DNA of 64,000 nucleotides from JACCZX01 sp963710675 (GCA_963710675.1 CAVQBE010000017.1:372001-436000), one strand, 5' to 3'; shown: positions 8,695 through 18,661, numbered from the stretch's first letter. Numbers and translations are program-made. Notes: a model not told the origin generated them from the letters alone.

Positions 8695-9828
8695 TCATTT
8701 GCGCGCAGAGCGGAACTCGGTGGGCTGCACGATGCCGCCTTTGTTGCCGAACGAGCTCTTTACATGTGTTGCAACGGCACTTAGCTCGACATCCGACAAG
8801 GTCTTCCATGACGGCATGGCGTTGCGACCGTTCAGCAAGATCTGGATTAGCTCAGGCGTGTTTGCAACCACCTTGCTGCCAGCCAATGACGGAAACGCGG
8901 GCGGCGCACCAAGCCCTGTTGGCTGATGACAAGCCTGACAGTTCGCCTGGTAGACCTTTTCGCCACGGGCAACAAGTTCGGGCTGCGTCCACGCTTTGCC
9001 TGGATCGTCGGCCAGTGCGGCCATCGCCTGTTTGCGGCTCGCTACCCACTTCGTATAGTCCTCGGCCGAAACCACCTGGACGGCGATCGGCATGAAGGCG
9101 TGATCCTTTCCGCATAGTTCATAGCACCGACCGTAATACGTTCCCACCTGCTCGGCGCGGAACCACGCGTCGCGCGTGAAGCCAGGAATTGCATCCTGTT
9201 TGACACCGAGCGCGGGAACGCCCCATGAGTGAATGACATCATTGGCAGTGGTGATGACTCGGATTTTCCGATTGACCGGTACTACCAACGGCTCGGTCAC
9301 CTCGCTCAAATAGTTGGGAGTCTTGGGTTCATCGCCCTCGATCTGCGCTCGAGGCGTTGCGAGCCGCGAGAGAAATCCAATGCCCTCGCCTTCGCCGCGG
9401 ATGTAGTCGTATCCCCACTGCCACTGGTAGCCGGTCGCCTTGACGGTCAAGTCCGCGTTGCTCGTGTCCTTCATGGCCACGACGGTGCGCGTTGCAGGCA
9501 GTGCCATCAAGATGATGATGATGAACGGGATTACGGTCCACACGATTTCGACCATCGTGTTCTCATGCCAGTTCGCCGCGACCGCGCCTTTCGATTTACG
9601 GTGCTTCCAGATCGAATAAAACATCACGCCGAATACGAGAACGAAAATGGCGCCGCAGATGATCAGCATGAAATCGTGCAGCGAATAGATGTCTTCCGCC
9701 AGCTTGCTGGCCGGCGGCGGCAGGTTGTATCGGCTCTGGATCGCGGCAACGGCATTACCCGCCATGACAAAAAGCGCTGCCGGCGCGAGGTGCCGCCAAC
9801 AACTGATGACTGCATGGCCAAGTTTCAT
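8695..9828 (-). CDS. ctaC: Cytochrome c oxidase subunit II with fused cytochrome c domain
   Basis: A 377-residue subunit II. It has a signal peptide (ending near AGNAVAA), two membrane helices, a cupredoxin domain with the binuclear CuA site (CYELCGKDHAFMP) and a C-terminal cytochrome c domain with the heme motif CQACH near residue 313. It accepts electrons and passes them to subunit I. I choose the ATG at 9826-9828, which begins the signal peptide; a GTG at 9877-9879 overlapping the DUF2244 stop is possible but adds polar residues. It is the first oxidase subunit gene of the operon. Confidence 0.96.
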   Translation of the reverse strand: MKLGHAVISCWRHLAPAALFVMAGNAVAAIQSRYNLPPPASKLAEDIYSLHDFMLIICGAIFVLVFGVMFYSIWKHRKSKGAVAANWHENTMVEIVWTVIPFIIIILMALPATRTVVAMKDTSNADLTVKATGYQWQWGYDYIRGEGEGIGFLSRLATPRAQIEGDEPKTPNYLSEVTEPLVVPVNRKIRVITTANDVIHSWGVPALGVKQDAIPGFTRDAWFRAEQVGTYYGRCYELCGKDHAFMPIAVQVVSAEDYTKWVASRKQAMAALADDPGKAWTQPELVARGEKVYQANCQACHQPTGLGAPPAFPSLAGSKVVANTPELIQILLNGRNAMPSWKTLSDVELSAVATHVKSSFGNKGGIVQPTEFRSARK

Positions 9829-9875
9829 TGCTGGATTATCGCCATTGTTTTGTAATGCAATCGACTGCAACTGTG

Positions 9876-10361
9876 TCACAGGGCTCCACCACGCGCGCGC
9901 ACCAGCGCGCCGTTGATCTCGCGCGCAAGTATCAACCGGCGCTGGTCCAGCAAATGCCGTCCCAGTTCAAGCTTGGTTGTCGGCGCCAACAGAAACACGC
10001 GGACACGCTGACCCCATTGGCGGCCGCCAGCCTCCACTTCAACATGCGAAACCCGAGGATCCAGCTTCCATTGCTGCGTATGAGCCCCTTCCACATGCTC
10101 AACCGATATGACGTCAGGCGCAACGGCGATGCGCTCGAAATCGGCGGCATGTCGTCCGTAGCACAAAAAAGCAATGCCTACCGCGATCAACTCAAGACCC
10201 ACAAAGGGAAGCACCATCCATAACCCGAATACGGCAAAGCCCAAACCAAAGGCGAACGAAACGGCGACCAAGGTTGCGAAAACGAGCGCCAGCTGACGCG
10301 GACCCGCCGAGCAATTTCGCTTGATCAACCAGGTGTTCGCTTCGGCCGTTGCGACAGACAT
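9876..10361 (-). CDS. DUF2244 domain membrane protein
   Basis: A 161-residue DUF2244 family protein with two adjacent hydrophobic helices (LALVFATLVAVSFAFGLGFAVF and LPFVGLELIAVGIAFLCY) followed by a soluble domain containing RVFLLAPTTKLELGRHLL. Function unknown, but the family regularly precedes the subunit II gene in betaproteobacteria. The ATG at 10359-10361 begins MSVATAEANTWLIKRNCS, the usual N-terminus. The upstream 157 bp contain a copy of an intergenic repeat (10384-10473). Confidence 0.85.
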   Translation of the reverse strand: MSVATAEANTWLIKRNCSAGPRQLALVFATLVAVSFAFGLGFAVFGLWMVLPFVGLELIAVGIAFLCYGRHAADFERIAVAPDVISVEHVEGAHTQQWKLDPRVSHVEVEAGGRQWGQRVRVFLLAPTTKLELGRHLLDQRRLILAREINGALVRARGGAL

Positions 10362-10383
10362 TGGCGGCGGATTATAAACAGGC

Positions 10384-10473
10384 CGCTCCTCGTGCACGCG
10401 AGCCTGCGCCTCGCATGTGCACGCGTAGCGAATGTGTGTGCGCCGCGCTTGGGTAGCCGCGCGCCCGCCGCAA
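10384..10473 (+). repeat. Dispersed palindromic intergenic repeat, copy 3 (divergent)
   Basis: About 90 bp related to the elements at 25033-25140 (same orientation) and 22160-22261 (opposite). The first part, CGCTCCTCGTGCACGCGAGC, matches copy 2 with few changes; the rest aligns loosely (shared GTGCAC core and GCCGCGCG end). It lies between the DUF2244 start and the end of the LysM/BON gene. Confidence 0.5.
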
Positions 10474-10518
10474 TTACACGGCAAACGGTTACTTAACTTT
10501 GGTTGCCACGCATATGGA

Positions 10519-11014
10519 CTACTTTGGCGGTATGCGCAGGTTCTGGCCCGGATAGATCTTGTCTGGATGCGTCAGCATCGGCTTGTTTGCCTCAAAAATT
10601 TTCTGGTACGCGTTCGCATCGCCGTAAAACTGTTTCGCGATCTTGGACAGCGTGTCGCCCTTCACAACGGTGTAGTACTGCGACTCGGGCTGCGATAAAT
10701 CTACCGTCATCTTGTCGTTGACGGCCGCGACGCCATGAACGTTGCCGGCCGACAAAATAATCTTCTCTTTGGTGGCCTGATCCTTCGCAATGCCGAACAC
10801 AGTTGGCAGTCGCTTTCGCGCCGTCATAGGTGACGGTTAAGCCCGTGACGGTCAACCCCATCGAGTTAATGTATTTCTCGATAGCGGTAGCCGCTTCGCG
10901 ATTCGCAGCATCGATCGCCGCGGGGTCCGCGGTTGCAACTTCACTCTGGGCCGCTTGCGCCTTCTTGCCGAGCAGCTTTTCGCCCGCTTCCTTGAAAAAC
11001 GAAATGATTGACAT
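10519..11014 (-). CDS. BON and LysM domain protein, Kbp/YgaU-like (frameshifted)
   Basis: Homologue of E. coli Kbp (YgaU), a small cytoplasmic K+-binding protein with a BON domain followed by LysM. The N-terminal part (MSIISFFKEAGEKLLGKK) and the C-terminal LysM (YYTVVKGDTLSKIAKQFYGD, then FEANKPMLTHPDKIYPGQ) lie in different frames. The break is near 10803: dropping one base of the TT at 10803-10804 joins DGAKATA to TVFGIAKDQATKEKI. Length after repair is 164 residues, close to the family size. The ATG at 11012-11014 is clear. No close partner gene: the methyltransferase end lies 56 bp upstream on the same strand. Confidence 0.82.
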
Positions 11015-11070
11015 CGCATACTCCGTTGGTTAAATGCAATTCAGTGACCAGTCTTCTCGCTCCGCCGGGG

Positions 11071-11984
11071 TTATGTGCTTTGTTTGCGGCTCGCCAACTC
11101 GGCACGCAGCGATTCGACAGTTATCGTCGGAATAGCCTGCCCGCTTAGTGGGTGTCGGCTTCCAAGCATGTCCGTACGCTACCTCAAAGGTTAGTCGAAT
11201 TCGCCCATCGTCCCCGCGTTGCGCTTCCAGTGCCTCAAGCATTTCGCGGGCCTGCTTGCCCGACGGCAGCGATCGTGCGCGGTCGTCGCGCGGGTTACCG
11301 CCCAAAGCGCGCACTTCACGCAACAATTCCTGTGCAGACTCAAACGTCAGAGTGATGATTTCGGCATCCATCACTGGCGTCGCAAAGCCGCTTGCGACCA
11401 TCATGTCGCCGAAATCATGCATATCGACAAACGGCATCGCGCGCGCATTGGGAAGTGCGACGGCAGCCGCCGCACGCAGTTCCTTCAGCGTATCGGGACC
11501 AAAACAGCTGAACATCAGCAGACCATCGGTTTTCAGCACCCGTTTCCACTCGGGGAATACAGTGTGCGGTTCGGGATGCCAATGCAGCATCAGGTTCGAA
11601 AATACAAGATCGATGCTGTCATCGGCGACCGGCAATCGTCCGGCGTCTCCGGCCACACGCTTGGACAACGCGCCACGCAGCCAGCGGCGGGCTCGTGCGT
11701 GCATCGGGCGGGGCAACGCGGCCTGCAACATGCGCTCGGATATGTCGACCCCAATCCAGTCTGCACGCGGGTACTGCATAAACAAACGCTTCGCTTGTCT
11801 CGCCCGCGCCGCAACCAATATCCAGGATACGGAGCGGCGCGAGCCTGATGTATTGCAGTCGCTCGATCAGTCGGCGCGCGACTTCGCGAGGTAAGGCTGC
11901 CCGCTTGCCGAAATGCTTAGCACGCGCATCAAACTGGCGACGCACAGTCGCAACGCGCGCCGGAATTCGCGGCGGCGCAACCAT
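11071..11984 (-). CDS. BioC-like SAM-dependent methyltransferase (two frameshifts)
   Basis: A class I methyltransferase resembling BioC, which methylates malonyl-ACP or malonyl-CoA at the start of biotin synthesis. The N-terminal VRRQFDARAKHF and motif I (LDIGCGAGETS) are in one frame. YPRADWIGVDISERML, DLVFSNLMLHW and CFGPDTLKELR follow in a second, and the C-terminus PLSGQAIPTITVESLRAEL in a third, with its stop at 11071. The breaks are near 11795 and at GGG 11150-11152; each is cured by removing one base. The ATG at 11982-11984 starts VAPPRIPARV. It is divergent from comF. BioC assignment is by similarity; no other biotin gene is in view. Confidence 0.72.
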
Positions 11985-12006
11985 CGTCGGCGTTAATTCG
12001 GAGGAT

Positions 12007-12770
12007 CCTGGCCCAAGCGGCATCGTCGATCGAGTATATGCAGCTATCTCTAGTCGACCTCATGTTGCGTTCCTGCTCTCTCGACTGCTCCCATCGCGGT
12101 GTGTCGTGTGCGGACTTCAACCCAGCGCGGCGTCGACTTCGATCTGCGCGCAATGCGAATCAGACTTCTTTGCCGTAGAAACTCCGCGTTGTGAACGCTG
12201 CGCAATACGCATGCGGGCGTCCATGTCCGGCGCCGCGCGCACTTGCGGGCGCTGCCTGGCTGAGACCCCGCATTTCGACACGACAATCACACTGGCAGAC
12301 TATGTTTCGCCAGTGGATGGCATGGTGATGGCGCTCAAGTTCACCGCCCGATTAGACCTCGCCGAGTTTTTTGGTCAGCTGCTGGCGAGTCGGGCAGCGG
12401 CGATGCCGCCTTCTGCGCGCGACGGCGTTGTGATACCTGTGCCGCTCGCGTTCGAGCGCATGCGGCAGCGCGGGTTCAATCAATCGCATCACATCGCGCG
12501 AGCTTTCGCGTCGGCCGCCGGCCGCCATCTGATCGTCGATCGATTGCTTCGCGTCCGACACACAGCGCCTCAACAAACGCTCGCACTGAAAGAGCGGCGG
12601 CGCAACATTCGTGGTGCGTTTGCCGTTGAAGGAAGATCTCAGCGGCGAATCGGTATTCGTCGTCGACGACGTAATGACCACCGGCAGCACGCTCGATGAA
12701 GCCGCTCGCGCACTGAAGCGGGCGGGCGCATCACACGTTCATAACATCATCGTGGCGCGAACGCCCGTAA
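12007..12770 (+). CDS. ComF family phosphoribosyltransferase-like protein (frameshifted)
   Basis: ComF/GntX family protein: N-terminal zinc-finger-like cysteines (CVVCGLQ, ICAQCESDF, CERCAIRM, CGRCLAE) and a C-terminal phosphoribosyltransferase domain with QRGFNQSHHIAR, the RRNIRGAF loop and the PRPP signature VFVVDDVMTTGSTLDEA. Family role: DNA uptake or use of external DNA, cytoplasmic. The frame breaks near 12632 (one G too many, giving VEEDLSGES) and again at CCC 12764-12766, where removing one C creates a stop right after VARTP at 12768-12770, five bases before trmL. I could not find a convincing start codon, so the 5' end is approximate. Confidence 0.72.
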
Positions 12771-12774
12771 CGAG

Positions 12775-13249
12775 ATGTTCCATATCGTTCTGGTCGAGCC
12801 CGGAGATTCCGCCCAATACCGGCAACATCATTCGCCTTGCGGCAAATACCGGCGCTCGGCTGCACCTGGTCTCGCCGCTTGGTTTCGAACTTGACGACAG
12901 GCAACTGCGACGCGCCGGATTGGACTATCGCGAATTCGCCGCAATCAAGGTGCACGCAAGCTTTGAGGCCCTGATCAGCAACGAGAAGCCGCCTGCGGAT
13001 CGGATGTTCGCATTGACGACACGCGGCGCGCGTCTGATTGCCGACATTGAATTTGCTCCGGATGACTGGTTCGTGTTCGGTAATGAAACCGCCGGCCTGT
13101 CGGACTACGCTGCGCGAACGATTTGCGCCGAGCAACAGACTATCCGATTGCCAATGCGTGCCGGAAACAGAAGCCTGAATCTCTCGAACGCGGTCGCTGT
13201 TGTGATCTTCGAAGCGTGGCGTCAGGCCAACTATGCGGGCGGAAGCTGA
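12775..13249 (+). CDS. trmL: tRNA (cytidine(34)-2'-O)-methyltransferase TrmL (frameshifted)
   Basis: SPOUT-family methyltransferase that 2'-O-methylates the wobble base of tRNA-Leu. MFHIVLVEP is read from the ATG at 12775, then an extra C in CCC 12799-12801 shifts the frame; after repair the protein reads VEPEIPPNTGNIIRLAANTG. Motifs FVFGNETAGL and IRLPMRAGNRSLNLSNAVAV form the knotted SAM site. Repaired length is 157 residues, as expected. It directly follows comF. Confidence 0.85.
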
Positions 13250-13292
13250 CCAATCGTCAAGTCAGCGTAATATTGCTCGGGCGCCGGATTCC

Positions 13293-13860
13293 TCATGCTC
13301 GAGCTGAGCATTCGGACTCCAATAGAGCAACAAATGCGTCGGCGTTGGTCGACCCTCAGCAGACGCAGGTGTTCGCGCCTGATCAAGCCTTCGTTTGCGG
13401 CATGCTGCAGAAACTGCAGCAGAGAATCAAAATAGCCCTCGACATTCAACAAGTCCGACCGGCTTGTCCTGCAGTCGCAGTTGCAGCCACGTCAACATTT
13501 CGAACATTTCTTCGATCGTGCCAAAGCCACCCGGCAGCACGATGAAAGCATCGCTGCGTATCGCCATCGTCTGCTTGCGCGTGTGCATCGAGTCGACGAC
13601 GATCAGCTCGGTCAATCCCTGATGAGCGACTTCGGGGCGCATCAGATGCTCGGGAATGACGCCGTCACGCGCCCGCCGTGCTTAAGCGCTTCGTCCGCCA
13701 AGTGCTCCCATCAGTCCGACGTGCCCGCCGCCGTACACGAGCTCAATTCCGCTTTGCGCGAGCAGGCGTGCGGTTTCGCGCGCTGCCGCCACATACTCGG
13801 TCGCGACGGCCCGGCTGCGAACCGCAGAAGACGCAGACAGCGCGGATTATCAAGCGCCAT
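13293..13860 (-). CDS. LOG family (TIGR00730) protein, heavily frameshifted
   Basis: Pieces of one LOG-family cytokinin-riboside-monophosphate hydrolase-like protein lie in alternating frames. In order: CVFCGSQPGR, EYVAAARETARLLAQSGIEL, VYGGGHVGLMGAL, ADEALKHGGRVT, GVIPEHLM, the active-site segment RSDAFIVLPGGFGTIEEMFE, LNVEGYFDSLLQFL, and DNADAFVALLESECSARA ending at 13293. At least five breaks occur in 570 bp; most are cured by deleting one base, while one near 13661 seems to need an added base. The ATG at 13858-13860 overlaps the probable gpsA stop (TGATG). This gene is either the worst-sequenced spot or truly decayed. Confidence 0.7.
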
Positions 13861-14863
13861 CAGGACGTTGCACTTCGATCGCGGCTCGCGCGCCAGCAGC
13901 GCATGCAGCGCCTCCGAGGGCGTCAGAGCGCCGTCGAGCACCGCGCAACGGCTTCGGTAATCGGCATGTCGACATCGAACTGGCGAGCGCGGGCCAAAAC
14001 TGCGTGCGCCGAACGCACGCCTTCGGCCACGTGACCAAGATCCGCAACCGCAGCTGCGCATCGTCGCGCCTCGTCCCAGCGCCAGCCCCACCTGCCGATT
14101 CCGCGACAGATCGCCGGTCGCCGTCAGAATCAGATCGCCGATACCGGTCAGCCCCATAAATGTTTCAGCGCGAGCCCCAAGCGCGACGCCAAAGCGAGTG
14201 ATTTCGGCCAGCCCGCGCGTGATCAGCGCGGCGCGCGCATTCAGTCCAAGCTCAAGTGCATCGGAGATGCCGGCAGCGATGGCCAAGACGTTCTTGACGG
14301 CGCCTCCGACTTCGACCCCCATTACATCATCGGTCGAATAAATACGAAGCGCTCCTCCATGCAATGCGTCGGTGACGCGCTCGCAAAATTCGGCTAGCGC
14401 CAGCAACGGTCAAAGCCGTGGGAAGCCCACGTGCGACCTCGATTGCGAAGCTCGGCCCGGACAGCGGGCCCAGCATCGGCGCGATCGCCCAGTTCTTCCC
14501 GCGCTATTTGATGCGGCAACTGCTCGCTCGATTGCTCAAAACCTTTGCATAGCCAAACCAACGGCGCATTGCTCCCAATAGCACTGAACTGCACGAACAA
14601 CGGAGCGCAAGTGCATCGGTGGGAGTGGCAATCAGCGTCAGACCGTCAGCGCTGTGGTCAATCGCCGCGTTGAGCTCGTCCGTGACTTGAAGCGTTTCCG
14701 GTAGTGTCAGTGATGGCAGGTACTTGACGTTTTGCTCGCTCGCGCCGAGCGCGAGCGCAATGCTCGGGGCTGCGTGCCGTACAACATCACCGAATGCCGT
14801 GTACTCAGTGCAGCCGCAAATCGCAGTGCCCCACGCACCCGCGCCGAGCACTGCAACGTTCAC
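13860..14863 (-). CDS. gpsA: Glycerol-3-phosphate dehydrogenase [NAD(P)+], frameshifted
   Basis: Makes sn-glycerol 3-phosphate for phospholipid synthesis. The N-terminal NAD site NVAVLGAGAWGTA starts at the ATG 14861-14863, which overlaps the secB stop (ATGA). Later pieces in other frames are LIATPTDAL, APLVWLCKGFE, GPLSGPSFAIEVA-like sequence, and the C-terminal domain with DVMGVEVGGAVKNVLAIAAG, LGLNARAALITRG and FMGLTGIGDLILT. At least four breaks; the frame after repair most simply ends at TGA 13860, overlapping the LOG start. Since gpsA is normally essential, these are probably sequence errors. Confidence 0.85.
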
Positions 14864-15414
14864 GCGACCGCTGCTCCGTCAGCGCAATTACGCGCTGGCG
14901 ACGCCGTTGCCAGCGCCGCTAACCGCTGGCGTGGCACTGCCTGCTGCTGCATTGCCGCCATCTTTTGCGAATAGAACGCCTCAAAGTTGATCTCGGCAAG
15001 ATGGATCGCCGGCAAGCCGGTGCGAGAAATCAGATCGGCAATGTTGGCGCGCAGATACGGATAAATGATTCCCGGGCACACGACGCCCAGCACCGGACCC
15101 ATCTGTTCGCTGCTCAGATTACGAATTTCGAAGATACCGCCCTGCTTGCCTTCGACCAGGAACAGGACCTTGTCCTTGACCTTCGCCGTTGCCGTCACGC
15201 GCACCACAACCTCGTGCACGGCATCGATCACTGGCGTGTTACTGACTTCCAGCTGGATATCGACGGAAGGCGCCTCGGCTTCGAGAAAAATATGCGGCGC
15301 ATGCGGCATCTCGAGCGATGCATCTTTCAGATAGACGCGCTGCAGCTGAAATACCGGAGCTTGCTCCGCGGCGGCGGGCCGGCTGGCGCCGATAGCGGGA
15401 ATAGTGTCGGTCAT
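14860..15414 (-). CDS. secB: Protein-export chaperone SecB
   Basis: Cytoplasmic tetrameric chaperone that keeps preproteins unfolded and hands them to SecA. The 184-residue sequence has FQLQRVYLKDASLEMPHAP, EVVVRVTATA, GIFEIRNLS and the strongly conserved LGVVCPGIIYPYLRANI. Intact, with an ATG at 15412-15414. The C-terminus is somewhat longer than usual (Ala/Gln/Arg-rich). Its stop overlaps the gpsA start; grxC lies 12 bp upstream, so grxC-secB-gpsA-LOG form one operon. Confidence 0.95.
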   Translation of the reverse strand: MTDTIPAIGASRPAAAEQAPVFQLQRVYLKDASLEMPHAPHIFLEAEAPSVDIQLEVSNTPVIDAVHEVVVRVTATAKVKDKVLFLVEGKQGGIFEIRNLSSEQMGPVLGVVCPGIIYPYLRANIADLISRTGLPAIHLAEINFEAFYSQKMAAMQQQAVPRQRLAALATASPARNCADGAAVA

Positions 15415-15426
15415 TCGTTTCCTTCG

Positions 15427-15689
15427 TTACGCGGCAAGCAGGTAGAGCGAGCTTGCCCGCTCGATCCAGCGCCGATAGATCGTCGAAGCCGCCGACGTGC
15501 GTGTCGCCGATAAAAATCTGCGGCACCGTGCGGCGCCCGGTTCGGGTCGTCATTTCATCGCGCCGCGCCGGCTCCAGATCGACCCTGACCTTTTCGATAT
15601 CGACGACACCGCGCGCCTTCAGCAGCGCTTCGGCTCGCTCGCAATACGGGCAGGTCGCCGGTGCTGTACATGATGACTGGCGCTGTCAT
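15427..15689 (-). CDS. grxC: Glutaredoxin 3 (frameshifted)
   Basis: Glutaredoxin with the CPYC active site. VIMYST is in one frame and ATCPYCERAEALLKARGV in the next; removing one G after the AGCACC codons joins them. A further single-base break near the end gives the termination GKLA-LLAA at 15427-15429. The glutathione-binding TVPQIFIGDTHVGGFDDL segment is intact. Repaired length is about 86 residues, normal for GrxC. It lies 10 bp after the rhodanese gene. Confidence 0.87.
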
Positions 15690-15699
15690 TCGATCTCCA

Positions 15700-16101
15700 T
15701 CATGTCCTGATCGGCAATCCCGCTTCACGCCACGCCGCAAGACCCCCTGCCAGAACAAAAACCTCGTTGAATCCGCTGGATCGCAACTGCGCCGCGACGC
15801 TCCCGGCGGATCGACCATTGGCACAAACGACGATCACCGGCTTGTCTTTCTTCAGCGCACCGGCACCATCTTTGACCTTATCCGGCGGCAAATTGCGTGC
15901 GTTCGGCAACGAGCCTTTGGCAAATTCCTCCGGCGGTCGAATGTCGACAATCGTTGCATTCTTGCCATTGATCAGCTGCGTCACCTGCAGCGTGGTCAAC
16001 GCAGGGCCGGCGACCCGGCTTCGAATCAGCGGCCACAACAGCATCGCGCCGCTGAAAAACGCGATCGCGATTAGGAAAATGTTTTCAAGCAGAAACTGCA
16101 C
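15700..16101 (-). CDS. Membrane-anchored rhodanese-like protein
   Basis: A 133-residue protein with one N-terminal helix (IFLIAIAFFSGAMLLWPLI) and a rhodanese domain; the catalytic Cys is in VIVVCANGRSAG, and VDIRPPEEF and VLAGGLAAW are typical. Sulfurtransferase activity is the family role; the substrate is unknown. It is intact, starts with an ATG at 16101, and heads the minus-strand group rhodanese-grxC-secB-gpsA. It is divergent from gpmA. Confidence 0.9.
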   Translation of the reverse strand: MQFLLENIFLIAIAFFSGAMLLWPLIRSRVAGPALTTLQVTQLINGKNATIVDIRPPEEFAKGSLPNARNLPPDKVKDGAGALKKDKPVIVVCANGRSAGSVAAQLRSSGFNEVFVLAGGLAAWREAGLPIRT

Positions 16102-16172
16102 AGGAAGGGACGAGCCGGCGACGAAGGGCGCGAATTATAGAATAGGCTGATGCAAGAACCGATGCGGAGCCG

Positions 16173-16925
16173 ATGTCCAAACTGGTGCTGCTGCGTCACG
16201 GCGAAAGTCAGTGGAATCTCGAGAACCGCTTTACCGGCTGGACGGACGTCGATCTGACGGAAAACGGCCGTCGCGAGGCGAAAGCCGCGGGCGAGCTGCT
16301 GCGCCACGAAGGCTTCACTTTCGACATTGCGTACACGTCAGTGCTGAGGCGCGCGATTCGCACACTGTGGATCGCGCTGGATGCGCTGGATGTGATGTGG
16401 CTACCGGTCGTGCACAGCTGGCGTCTGAACGAACGCCATTACGGAGCGCTGCAGGGGCTGAACAAAGCCGAAACCGCCGCCAAGTTCGGTGAAGAGCAGG
16501 TGCTCAAATGGCGCCGCGCGTATGCGGTTGCGCCCGACCCGCTCCCGCCGTCGGATCCGCGACGCATCCGCAATGACCCGCGCTACAAGCACGTGAAGCC
16601 GGACGAAATGCCGGTCACCGAGAGCTTGAAGGACACCGTGGCGCGCGTGCTCCCGTTCTGGAACGATTCGATCGCGCCGGCGATCTTGCGCGACCGGCGC
16701 GTCTTGGTCACTGCGCACGGCAACTCGTTGCGTGCGCTGATCAAGCATCTCGACCGCTTGTCGGACGACGAAATCGTTGGACTGAACGTTCCGACCGCGC
16801 GTCCGCTAGTCTATGAGCTCGATTCCGAACTGAAGCCAATCCGGCACTATTACCTTGGCGACGCCGCCGAAATCGGAGCGCGCTGTCGCAGGCGGTCGCG
16901 GCCCAGGGTCAGGTCGAAAGGGTAA
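16173..16925 (+). CDS. gpmA: 2,3-bisphosphoglycerate-dependent phosphoglycerate mutase
   Basis: Glycolytic enzyme interconverting 3- and 2-phosphoglycerate. The phosphohistidine motif LLRHGESQWN is at residues 5-14, followed by RFTGWTDVDLTE, the ERHYG acid segment and the second His region VLVTAHGNSLRAL. The C-terminus after YYLGDAAEIGA turns basic (RCRRRSRPRV); dropping one base near 16880 gives LSQAVAAQGQ, the normal tail, so the annotated end is probably shifted. ATG at 16173. Confidence 0.93.
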   Translation: MSKLVLLRHGESQWNLENRFTGWTDVDLTENGRREAKAAGELLRHEGFTFDIAYTSVLRRAIRTLWIALDALDVMWLPVVHSWRLNERHYGALQGLNKAETAAKFGEEQVLKWRRAYAVAPDPLPPSDPRRIRNDPRYKHVKPDEMPVTESLKDTVARVLPFWNDSIAPAILRDRRVLVTAHGNSLRALIKHLDRLSDDEIVGLNVPTARPLVYELDSELKPIRHYYLGDAAEIGARCRRRSRPRVRSKG

Positions 16926-17008
16926 CACAGTGCAGGACGTTTCGGCCGTGCGGAACGAAGTGCGGTGTGATCGTTGTCCGATACACGGTTAGGCGATCGG
17001 CACGACGG

Positions 17009-17036
17009 TTGCAATCGCTGATGGCGAGCCTATACT
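17009..17036 (+). promoter_or_regulatory. Sigma-70 type promoter for ctpA
   Basis: TTGCAA at 17009-17014 and TATACT at 17031-17036 with a 16 bp spacer, about 105 bp before the ctpA ATG. Only sequence match supports it. Confidence 0.5.
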
Positions 17037-17141
17037 TTGAACTAGGTTTGCAAGAGCGGCCTATTTGCTTCGCTCGGGTGGTTTGCAGCGCGCTAGTGTC
17101 TAGTTGACGAACTAAGCGACAGACGTCGAATTGGGGGTGGC

Positions 17142-18615
17142 ATGGCTGGCAGGGCTCGTAGTTTTGCACTGATCGGAGTCGGCGCAGTTGCCGGCGTGCT
17201 GGTCAGCGTAGGAATCTCCGCCTACGCGTTCCGCGACACGCGCGGACCGATCCCCTTGGAAGAGATTCGCGCCTTTACCGACGTGTTTGGTGCCGTAAAG
17301 GCCAACTACGTCGAGCCGGTCGACGACAAGAAACTGATGCACGAGGCGATCTCCGGGCATGCTGGCCGGGCTCGATCCGCACTCGGCGTACTTGGACGCC
17401 GACGCATTCAAAGACATGCAAAGCGATATTCAGGGCGAATTTGGCGGCCTGGGTATCGAAGTCGGCGCCGAGGAAGGAATCATCAAGGTGATTGCGCCGA
17501 TCGACGACACGCCGGCGGCGCGCGCCGGTATCAAGGCCGGCGATCTGATCATCAAGATCGACGACAAGGTTACTCGCGGGCTGACGTTGCCCGAAGCGGT
17601 CAAGCTGATGCGCGGCAAGCCGCGTACGTCGATCACGCTGATCATTGCGCGCAAGGGCGAGGACAAGCCGCTCGAGTTCAAGCTGGTGCGCGACGTGATT
17701 CGGGTGCAATCGGTGAAATCGAAGATGATCGAGCCGGGTTACGGCTTCATTCGCGTTTCCCAGTTCAAGGAAAAGACGGTTGACGATCTGGTGAAGCACA
17801 TCAACGACCTGTACAAGCAAGGCCCGCTGAAGGGCCTGGTTCTCGATATTCGCAACGATCCGGGTGGTCTGCTGCATTCTGCGGTCGGCGTGTCGGCGGC
17901 GTTCTTGCCGGCGAAGGCGCTGGTCGTTTCGACCGATGGCCGCACCGACGACGCACGCCGCAAGTTCGTCGCCGTCGCCCGAGGACTATTTGCGCGGACG
18001 TGGTGAAGACATCCTGTCGAAGCTGCCGCCGCAGGCCAAGACTGTTCCGCTGATCGTGCTGGTCAACGGCGCGTCGGCGTCCGCCTCCGAGATCGTCGCA
18101 GGCGCACTGCAGGATCACAAACGCGCAGTCGTGCTCGGCACCCAGACGTTCGGCAAAGGCTCGGTGCAGACGATCATTCCGCTGCGCGTCGATGGCGACA
18201 ACCCGGCGGCGATCAAGCTCACAACGGCGCGCTACTTCACGCCCAAAGGCCGCTCGATTCAGGCCAAGGGCATCGTTCCCGACTTCCTCGTCGAAGACAC
18301 ACCCGAGGGCAATTTCGCGGGCTTCAACGTGCGTGAAGCGGATCTGGTTCGGCATCTGGAAAACGCCAAAGTCGAAGACGCGACCCGCGCTGCGACCGTG
18401 CCGGGTGCCGTCGGCTCCGCGCGGCTCAGCGACACCTTCGGCGGCGCCGGTTAAGCCGATCGACGGCAAATCGGTGTCACCGAAGCGTTACGAGTGGGGT
18501 GCACCGGAGGACTACCAGCTGCTGCAAGCGATCAATCATCTGAAGGGCAAGCCGGTCGACGTGGCCAAACCGAAGCCCGACAGCGTCGCAACCACACGCG
18601 GTACCTGCACGCTAA
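17142..18615 (+). CDS. ctpA: S41 family carboxy-terminal processing protease (frameshifted)
   Basis: Periplasmic tail-specific serine protease. N-terminal signal/anchor (FALIGVGAVAGVLVSVGISAYAF), LDPHSAYLDADAF, a PDZ domain (DTPAARAGIKAGDLIIKIDD), LVLDIRNDPGGLL, and the catalytic Ser region LVNGASASASEIVAGAL with the Lys in GTQTFGKGSVQT. The frame breaks four times (near 17357, 17970, 18449 and 18592); each is cured by deleting one base, and the last puts the stop at 18613-18615. The protease core is unaffected. A strong terminator follows. Confidence 0.9.
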
Positions 18616-18636
18616 AGACAGCAAGCACAGAAATTA

Positions 18637-18661
18637 ACGGGCCGCAATGCGGCCCGTTTTT
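18637..18661 (+). terminator. Rho-independent terminator after ctpA
   Basis: Perfect inverted repeat ACGGGCCGC / GCGGCCCGT (9 bp, triloop AAT) followed by TTTTTG. It sits 21 bp after the ctpA stop and 12 bp before the moeB start. Confidence 0.9.
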
